Positions 1 to 9,400 of a DNA stretch of 64,000 nt are shown here, piece after piece. The translations under genes and the position numbers were made by a program. This DNA is from Branchiostoma floridae (taxonomy: Eukaryota > Chordata > Leptocardii > Amphioxiformes > Branchiostomatidae). The notes beneath the pieces are model-generated. The model did not search any database. It had not been told where the DNA came from and was given only the letters and a program-made list of their open reading frames with translations. Each line of letters opens with the position of its first letter. Positions within the stretch are counted from its first letter, which is position 1. The stretch is taken from assembly GCF_000003815.2 (NCBI RefSeq), contig NC_049984.1:8766603-8830602 (forward strand), written 5' to 3'.

Positions 1-62
1 CTAACATACAGCCAGCAAAATAAAATGGCCCATGTTGTCACTGTCAACATACATTCACATGC

Positions 63-402
63 CAGGGCTCAAAATACTTTTTCTGCATACCTACACTGGT
101 GCAGGTAACATTGAAAATTACCTGCACCAGACAACTTTTACCTGCACCACTCTGAATTTAGGAAGTATGGATCATACCAAAATTGTTCAGGAACCATTTC
201 TGTTTTTTTCTTTTATACTTTATAGGTGGTAACAGTCAATGCACCTACATCATAGGACATTTATGTATAAAACCCAGTACATGGACCAGTGCAATTGTTA
301 GGTGCAGGTAGACACCACAAATACCTGCACAGCTCCATTTTACCTGCACAGCTCCATTTTACCTGCACTAACCTGCATATGCAGGTGGTATTTTGAGCCC
401 TG
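63..402. mobile_element. Short non-autonomous DNA transposon (hAT-like MITE)
   Basis: The ends are inverted copies of CAGGGCTCAAAATAC (63-77 and 388-402). The same 5 bp, CATGC, flank both sides (58-62 and 403-407) and look like a target-site duplication. The interior has several copies of a TACCTGCAC motif and no coding capacity. CAGGG-type ends are common in hAT elements, but the 5-bp duplication is shorter than the usual 8 bp, so the superfamily is uncertain. It lies in the intron just upstream of the first visible NAGPA exon. Confidence 0.7.
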
Positions 403-487
403 CATGCTCACACACAGATACTTGAAGCAGTAACTTAGAGTAAACTTTACTGGCATCTCCCAGATGATGTAATTTTATACTTTACAG

Positions 488-3400
488 ATCATTAGATGAT
501 GACATGCTGCTACCCTTCCCATCATTTGAGAAGTGGCCCAGGCATTCCCACCGCCATGTCAGAGACTGTCAGCCTGATATATTTGGTAACGCCACCCACG
601 AAACATTCCCTGCACATAGAAACTCCAATATAACTGTCCCATCTACCACCAGATACTTTGTAACCAAGGTGGTGGACTCTCTTGACAAAGTTAAGAATGG
701 TTACGGACATTATACAGTGATCAACAACCCACTGAGGACTTTTTCAGTGGTGGAGCCAGGTGGTTCGAATGGTTGTATCGAGCATAGAAGAAGAACGGTT
801 GAGAACACATCCCAGGCTCGTACCTGCCATGTAGCTGTCAATGCAGGTTTCTTTAACACTCACACCGGAGCCTGTCTGGGGAACTTGGTGACAGATGGGA
901 AACGTATACAAGACTCAGGAGGGATACAAAATGCCAACTTTGGGATTAGGAAGGATGGAACAATCGTAGTTGGGTGAGTAGACTTAATATAGTTTTGTAT
1001 AAATGTCTAAATTACTTCCACAAACATGAAGGTATCTTTTTTTAATGTTTGTTGTGTGTCTGTTTGAATATTGTAGAGTGACAGGATGTGAGGTAGAACA
1101 TGGTGTGACTGGCAGGATGGGAAGTTGGCTTGGCCTGGGTCAAACTTAGTCTCGGCTGCAGGAGGATCGGAAGGCTTATTTCAAATCAAGTATGGGTAGG
1201 AATAATTCCCAGGCATTGGTTTTGCCATTGTTATAGTTTTGATGCTGTCAAATCTGTTTGACATCTCCCCCAGCTACCTGTCTGAGCTGGACGTGTTACG
1301 GGAAGACAACCCCTTTGTACAACTGGTGACTGGAGTTATCTGGTTGGTCAGGAATGGGAGTGTCTACGTGAACGAGAGTAGAACCACAGAATGTGCAGAC
1401 ATGCAGGAGACCGGTGAGTTAGTCTTGGAATTTTGTTCATCTACATGTAACTTATTCAATTTTTATATGCTACAATAAGTTAAAGCTACCGATTGCACTT
1501 AATGAAGAATTTACGGATACATGTAACACTTGACATTGAATTAGAGCATTCCAGAAATAATTAATGGTGAATCAAAATAGTTCATCGCTACTCCTCATGG
1601 AAAAAGGCATGCAGTTCCACTTTCATATAATTATTTTATGTCAACTTATATTTTTTTGTCTTTGTAGTGTTTATTTTTGTTTGAATTCTTCCTCCCAGGT
1701 AGCCTGGATAGGTTTGTGAATGTGGTGTCAGCCAGGACTGCAGTTGGACATGACGAGGAGGGGAGGGTTGTCCTGGTGCACATAGATGGACAGACAGGAG
1801 ACAGAGGGTGAGACAAAGAAATAGCTGATGTTCAAAATTGTAGTTCAAACTTCTTTCAAGCAAGCCATTCAGATAAGGATAGAAGGCAACTTTCAGGAGT
1901 TATATCTACCTGCATGAAACTGAGGTAGTGTAATCAGCTGATGTGTTTCTTTTTGTTTGTCTTTGTGTTCTATCCACAGCTATGTGAATACATGTGCTTA
2001 GTATTTCAATGTGGCAGCATGTAAGGCAGAAGTGATGTAGTAGGATACTTTGAAAATTGAAAATACCCTGTTTGGTTTGGTTTTAGTCTAATGGTGTATT
2101 GGAGAGCCAGAATGACTAATATCATTTCGTTGGAGGTAGCCACTTAGACTAGATCTTGTTCAAATTTTTTCAGAATGCATATAAAATCTACACACATTTA
2201 AGTTACTCAGGCTGAAAACATGCCCTTATGTTATGTCATCTTTCTGTAATAGCTTTATAGAGATAGCTGCCTTTAAAGCAGATTTTCCCCTTTGTGAGCA
2301 GCTCATTTTTTCTGTCTGTTCACAGAGTGAATCTGTGGGAGTTTGCAGACTACCTGCAGAGACTGGGGCTGGTGAATGCCATCAACCTGGATGGAGGAGG
2401 GTCTGCCACAGTGGTATTGAATGGGAGTGTTGCTAACTACCCTTCTGACCACTGGTAAACATGGAAATATGCAAATTTTATGACATGGAAATATGCAAAT
2501 TAAGAAAAAAAGCTCCAAAACATGGGCCTGGAAATTGCATGGTGGAGATTTTTGCTCTCTTGTTGTAGAAAAGTATGTTCTTTTTTTTTAGCTTTTTGCC
2601 GTCATTTGGAATTGAGATTGAGTTGAGTGAGTTGGTTAGAGCCCTACCTTTTTATCACATTGCCTTTTTGAAATGGAAGGTATCTGAGCTATAATTGACG
2701 TCTGTTCTACTACGATCCCTTGTATATTTCAGTGCTGACAACCCAGCCTGGCGCTGTGCCCGTGCAGTCTCCACGGCTCTGTGTGTGCACAGTCTGGACT
2801 GTGAGCCTGCAAACTGCAGTGGGCATGGGGAGTGTGTGGAGGGGCAATGTCAGTGTCAGTGCAGGTAGGATACATGTGTATCTCTGTTCCTGTTTTACCT
2901 TTCTTGTTACCGTAGGTCGTAGGATATGTGTGCATCTCTGTTCTTGTATTACCTTCCTTATTTAGATATTAGAATTTAAAAAAAAAGTTATTTCTTGTTG
3001 CCTCTGAAAAACAGAGATACTGTAATCAGCTGCTTGTGTTTTTTGTTTGTCTAATGTCTTGGTGTGCGCTACAGTTATGTGAATACCATAGAGTGGCTGC
3101 CTTGCAGGATGTAAGGTGGAAATTGATGTTATTGTAATTGGATGCTTGGAGAGTGGGAAGTCTGGGTTGGCTCAGGTCCAGTGTTGCAGACAGACAGGTA
3201 GTGATTATGTGCCTGTGGAGCATGAATTGTTCACACTCAATCAGCCGTAGTCATTCTGGGCGCGTGACATCTTTTAATCCAATTTCGTGTGCTGGTATAT
3301 ATACATTTTCTCGACAGCACTGAATGTCACAGGCTTAGCCTACAATGCTAAGCATGGGAATGCGCTATGTAAATAACGAAGTAACACTTGACACAAAGGC

Positions 3401-6400
3401 AATGACAATAACAATGAAGGTAACGTGACCATTGAGGGTCATAAAAACGCTTCAAGATCTCGTTAAGAAGACAGTTCTATGGCTCCGACACATAAGGCGG
3501 TTAAATGCTCTTGCCTGTCTGTCTAAGGCTTGAAACGAGCTAAAATACTGTTAAGGGTTGCGAATTCCGGCGCTACCTGTTGTACAGCTCTGACATATAA
3601 AGTTAAATGTTCTAGCCTGTCTGTCTAAGGCTTGAACCGAGCTAAAATACTGTGAACAGTTGCGAATTCTGGCGCTAACTGTGACAATACGCTGGACAAA
3701 CAAGTGTTCAAACGGGTTACAGAACGAGCTAAAAACAATGGCTAATCTCTACATTGTGCAAGGCTAGACTAGAGTGCATTAAAATGGAAGACTGAACACT
3801 AAGTTAGAGAGTTCCAGAGGACGCTGTTGGGCGGCGGTTGGCAGTGTGATCAGGATCTGGGGTTCTACCCCCGGTCTCGCGATTTCTCGCGGCATGAGTC
3901 ACGTGGCTTTCGAGCCCAATTCTCGCCTATGACGTGCGTCCGGTCGTCACGTCATACGCCCATAATTGTTCACACTCAATCAGCCGTAGTCATTCTGGGC
4001 GCGTGACATCTTTTAATCCAATTTCGTGTGCTGGTATATATACATTTTCTCGACAGCACTGAATGTCACAGGCCAAGCCGAAGGGGCCAAGAAGACTCGG
4101 ATGTTGATGAGGAGCTGCTACGTGCGCTGCAGGATAAGATGCCGCATGGCTGCTGGTACGCGGAGGCGTTGCTCTACGGATGGCCGGAGGTAGAGCAGGT
4201 CCGCGTCTGATCTCCAATCGCCGTGTTGCTTTCGTAGCTCTCTGGGGACGCCGGCCTCGAATGCCAGGGTGTATCCGCCACGGCGTAGGTCGTGCAGCAT
4301 GTGGTGGCCTTTCGGAAGGCCCGCTTGCTTAACTAGACGAGCTAGTTCCTTGGTGAGAGTGGAAGCAGTCAATGGTCGGTGCTGCCGCCGTGCTGTTGGT
4401 GGTAGAAGAAAGGCCGGCGCGTCAGCTGGTGCTGAGCAGAGTTGTAACATATTGTTATATGCTGCCACCGGGCACAACGGAGAGCCTGGGATCGCCAAGA
4501 TGGGGACTACGAGGTCTCTCTCATTGGCTTGAATGGTTTTGGACCAAGTGTTCCGGATGAGAAGGCCTTCTTTGGCGCGCAGGATGTCTCGCCGCTGCAG
4601 ATGCTTGGTGTTATCAAAGGCTTTCACAGTTGTGGGCACAAGGTTTGATCTTCGTAGGTAAGCGAAGAAACCAATCAAGAGAACTGTCCAGGTGGTGGCA
4701 TCTTTTGGGGAGTTCAATTTGAGAAACTCACGTGCTCGTAGTAGAAATTCTGGTGTGATGGGATGGTGCTCTTTGGGGCGGTGCCGCAAAGTCTTCTTTA
4801 GGCCGCGCAGAGTCTGTTGTAGTTCAAATTGCTGTAGGCTGAACTGGTAGTGGCCGTGGAGTTGGTGGAGTAGCTTCACGGCCGAGAGGTAGTGTGCTAT
4901 TGTGTCTGGCGACTTGAGTGAGCGACTCAGGAACTGAGCGTAACATGACAGCAGATGCGCCGAGGCTGGAATGGGCACCTTCCCGAAGAACTTGCAGAAT
5001 GCGATGTAGGCCCGGAACTGGGTCTGGTGGTTCGCCCGCGTAGAGGCTGCGAATGCCTGCTGCTGGGTACGCAGGGTGTCTAGTTCAAGTAGGGTCCAAG
5101 CGTCACCTGTGGTATGAAAGTGGAACAAAGTCAGGTGCAGGTGAGGAGTGCTGGCAGGTGCGGCTAATCTACCAAGTGTGAGTGAAGTCGAACCAAGCTT
5201 GGCAGACTGGTGTTTCAGTCCACGGCTCGTTGGCAGTTGCGGTCTGAAACTGACTCTGGTAACTCGGACCTGTGTGCCAACGGCTCAGGGCATCCGCTAG
5301 TCTGTTGGTCTCGCCGGGGATGTGGTAGGCCGAGAGTGCGAAGTCGTAACGAGCTTGGAGATAAATCAGCTCTCTAGCACATTCTTGCATGAACGTATCG
5401 GTGGAACGTCCTGTCAAGATGACTTGCACGGAGGGTTCGTTGTCGCAGGCGATCCGCACTGTGCAGCCAGACCAGTCTCCGCCCCAGGCCTTACACGCCA
5501 CAATGATGGCTAGCATTTCCAGACGATGAATCGGATGCTTCTGCTGCACGAGCGCGGTGGGGAAGACTGAGCGAAAGTACTTCCGGTTGTATGTGCCACC
5601 GCAACCGGTGAGGCAGGCGTCAGTGGTTGGCGTGTCGGGTAGGGTGCGGCGTGACGGGTCTTTGATCAAGGAGATCCCGTTGAACTCTGGCAGAAAGGTG
5701 CGCCACCACCGGACGTCCTTCTTAAAGTCGCTGGAGAGCCGTGTACGGTGATGCTGTCTCCGGAGGCCCTTCAGTGTGTTGATGATGCGCGATAGAAAGA
5801 CCCTGCCGGGCTGGACACATACTGCCACGAAGGCCAACTTGCCGAGGAGTACCTGAATCTCCTGCTTGGAGGCTCTCTTTTTGCCAAGCCAGGTGTCCAA
5901 TTCGAGAAGTGTGTCAGTTAAGCGCTCTTGGGTCACGCTTTTTGTCATCTCTAGGGTGTTGTAGCCAATGCCTAGGAAGGTCATGTTCGTACAAGGCGGG
6001 GTGGCCTTCTCTACCGATTCTGCTAACCCAAGGTGTTGAAAAGTCGACCCCAAGGACTGAAAGGCCTGCTCAGCCTCGTCTGGGGTTTCGGCGCCCCCGA
6101 AATCATCTATGTAGTTCACACACTCGTAACCTTCCGCTGCGTGGATGAAGGAGACGGCGTTGGTAGTCCTTTGGCACGCCATAGCTGCCGAGCGCAACCC
6201 GAAAGGGAATGTAATGTCGAAATGGAACTCATCCCGCCAGACGAAGCCAAGTAGATGGTAATCGTGAGGGTCTACTGGTATCTGCCGATAGGCTCTGCTT
6301 AGGTCTCGCTTGTACAAATGACAGCCGGGTCCTTTACGCCTGATCAGAGATTCGAAGGCCTCGTGGCTGGGGAGGGTGAAGTGGAGTGCCTGGCCCAGGT

Positions 6401-9400
6401 ACTGTTTCGCTGGGATGCCGTCGTTGACCGATGACCCTGGCGGGAAACTCAAGTCCACTACCACCCGCCTGTCGCCTTCGCTGCCTTTCGGAACAGTCTG
6501 AAGTGGAGACGTGACAGAATCGCTGCCGAAGGGCGGTGAACGGAATGGACCCTGCGTGGCTCCGAGAGTTACCTCCTTGTTGACGTACTGGTCGACTGCG
6601 GCGCTGTAGTTGTTGGCCGAGTTATGATTCCGTCTGGAAGACACGGGTAAATACTGAGAGTCAAAACCAATGGGCCAACCGAACTCAAGGAATTCCACGA
6701 TACCGTTATCAACGTAATGTTCCAAGGAAGCTCGCCACGCTGGAATATTCAGGTGTGTTTGTAACGGGATACGCAAGCCCCGAAAGTTGTACTGACCTGA
6801 CGCGTAGATGATGTCGTGCAGGTCACGGGCTGAGTGCTTGGCGATGCTTGAGGGCTGGGGACGGGGTACAGCTGGCTGGTGCGACTGCGGGCTGGAAGCT
6901 GTGAGTGTCGCCTGCTCCGGGGCCGTGGGTGCGGGGCCGCCGCTGGAGGGTTGAAGGGGGGGTGCACCCGGCTGGTGAGACTGCGGGCGGGCTGCTGTGA
7001 GTGTCACCTGCTTCGGGACCGTGGGTGCGGGGGCGCCGCTGGAGGGTTGGAGGGGGGGTGCACCCGGCTGGTGAGACTGCGAGCGGGATGCTGTGAGTGT
7101 CACCTGCTTCGGGACCGTGTGTGCGGGGGCGACGCTGGAGGGATGAAGGGGAGGTGCACCCAGCTGGTAAGACTGCGAGCGAGCTGCTGTGAGTGTCGCC
7201 TGCTTCGGGATCGTGGGTGCAGGGGGGCCGCTGGAGAGTTGAAGGAGGAGTGCGTCCGGCTGATGAGACTGCGTGCGGGCTGCTGTGAGTGTCACCTGCT
7301 CCGGGACCGTGGTTGCAGGCCGGCCGCGGGTACTGGGCCTCTGCGTGGCTTGAGTAGGAGAACCATGGTATGTCTTTGCTGTCTTGCTTGAGGGGGACTG
7401 TGGGGGAACACGGCTCGCTGTTTGAGCTGGTGAGGGCTTTAGAGCGCGGCGTTGCTCTTCGTTTGTAGTTACGGTTGAGGTCGTTGCCGAGGAAATCCGG
7501 TGCCTGTTGTGAACAGAGTCTAGTCAGGAACTATCACGGTTTGCTGAGTATCCGCTCTGTCTTCCCCTATCTCTGTTGAATGGGCAGAACTTAGCAGGGT
7601 GACTAGCATCCACTTCAGGCCTATTCCTGGCACAGAACTTGCAGGCATGCACATGTAGTGTACCCGACGCTGAGATGTGGTCGGTGGCGAAGGTGCAGGT
7701 ATTGGCTTGGTACTTGTAGCAGTATGTGCTGCGTGGGCCTCCGGCTCTCTCGGTGGGTGCTGCCTGCTGGAGACCGCTGCGTGCATGACCGTGCTCCATC
7801 TCCGGCGAGGGCCGCCGCAGATGATCCTCCTTTAGTTTCTGCACTTCGGCCAGGGTAGTATTAGTGTCAATGTTGAACAGGCCATGTTCTGCGTGAATGA
7901 GTAAAATCTTGAAAAAGTTTCTGATACCCCGAAAGGTGTATGTGGGCACCTCCAGCATGAGTCCCCTCAAGATGTGTCCCCTGTTCCGGCTTTCTAACGG
8001 GTGGGTGTGTGAACTGAGGATGATGGACATTTCCCCCGCTACAAACTGGTCGTAAGTCAATGAGTCATAAGTGATGGCGGTGGTGGCAGAAAAAACGTAT
8101 TCATGAGGCCAACTCACCTCCCTAACGACCCTGTCGTGCGCCTTCCTGGTTAGACCGCTGGTAAGTCTCTTACCTTGGGTAGGTGGGAGGCTTTCCTGGA
8201 CGTGATGAGTGTGGTACTTGGGGGGAGGGGGGTGGCCGTCTGTGAGCACTGTGCCCCGCTGTTCCCCTTCGCTGTGACTTGGGACGTGCCGCAGGAAATC
8301 TGCCGGGTCGCTCTGCAGCTGATGAAAGGCCCGGACCTCCCGCAGAGTCGGAAAACTGTGCCTCGCGTGAGGATGGGGCGCTCGAACCTCCGTACGCTGA
8401 GCCCTAGTGTGCTCTTCCGTTCGGCCATCTTGAAGTCGCGCTGGGATTTCTGGGATTGGAGACCTTTGACCTCCGTCGTCATCTTCAAATGCGGTGGTGG
8501 GGAGGGGGGTGCGAACTCTTCCGGCCCTCTCCAAATCAGCGCCGATATCTGCCTTCATCTTTTCAAGTTGTCGGGTGACGTCTAGCAGTTCATTTTCCAG
8601 TCTTTTCGAGAGCTCTGCCAGCGTGGAATGCCATTCGAGCTCGTCGTCATCTGCGGGCGAAGAGACGAAACGCGCTGGTGGCCGTATCTTCCTATCTTCC
8701 TATCTTCCAAACATGTTAACTTTAGGGGAGAAACTAGTGGGAAGTCGAAAGGTAGACGTATGGGAGTAGAATTTGGGAGTATTCAAAGGGGGGAGATGCT
8801 CGGCGGTTGTACAAAATGGCGCGTACGGGACGCTGATGGGCGAAGAGCTGGTTCGGGGACGTCCTGGTTCTCTCCAGTGTGATCAGGATCTGGGGTTCTA
8901 CCCCCGGTCTCGCGATTTCTCGCGGCATGAGTCACGTGGCTTTCGAGCCCAATTCTCGCCTATGACATGCGTCCGGTCGTCACGTCATACGCCCATGATG
9001 GATGACTCAATGATACATCCACAAAGTTATGTCAGGTTGTTAGGGCTACCCACTTAGAACTTGTCACAAAGATGTTCTGTCAATTGTATGAGCCTCTTGT
9101 TTGTTTTTGCTGTGAATCGTGGATAAAGTCTTTTCCTCTATTTGTTGACAGATGGTCTGGTGCAGGGTGTGAAGAGCTGGACTGTGGTGATTGTGGTCTC
9201 CATGGTAACTGTACGGAGGATGGCTGCGTATGTGAGGAAGGCTGGTTGGGTGCCACCTGTGACGAGCCAGACTGTCAACCATCGAACTGTTCTGGACATG
9301 GCATCTGTGTCATGGGACAGTGTCAATGTCAGGAGAAGTATGTCATCATAAAATAGTACTCTGTACTTGGGTTCGCTCTAATCATGTTAATGAATGCTTC

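Larger units (their letters stand above)
3225..8996 (-). mobile_element. Tyrosine-recombinase retrotransposon (Ngaro/PAT-like), nearly intact
   Basis: On the - strand the order is repeat A1 (8996-8875), gag-like ORF, RT-RNase H, tyrosine recombinase, repeat B1 (4073-3964), repeat A2 (3963-3842), a spacer, repeat B2 (3334-3225). This A1-ORFs-B1-A2-B2 layout is the split direct repeat arrangement of Ngaro/PAT-type elements in the DIRS order; DIRS1 itself has inverted ends. The B copies are identical over 110 bp and the A copies differ at one of 122 bp, so the insertion is young. The element lies antisense in a NAGPA intron and leaves both neighbouring exons whole. No integrase, protease or LTR was seen, consistent with circle integration by the recombinase. 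Confidence 0.9.

Noticed and set aside
6879-7391. 170-residue + strand open frame with C-R-L repeats
   Set aside because: It is the reverse-strand shadow of the 96-bp repeats in the retrotransposon polyprotein.
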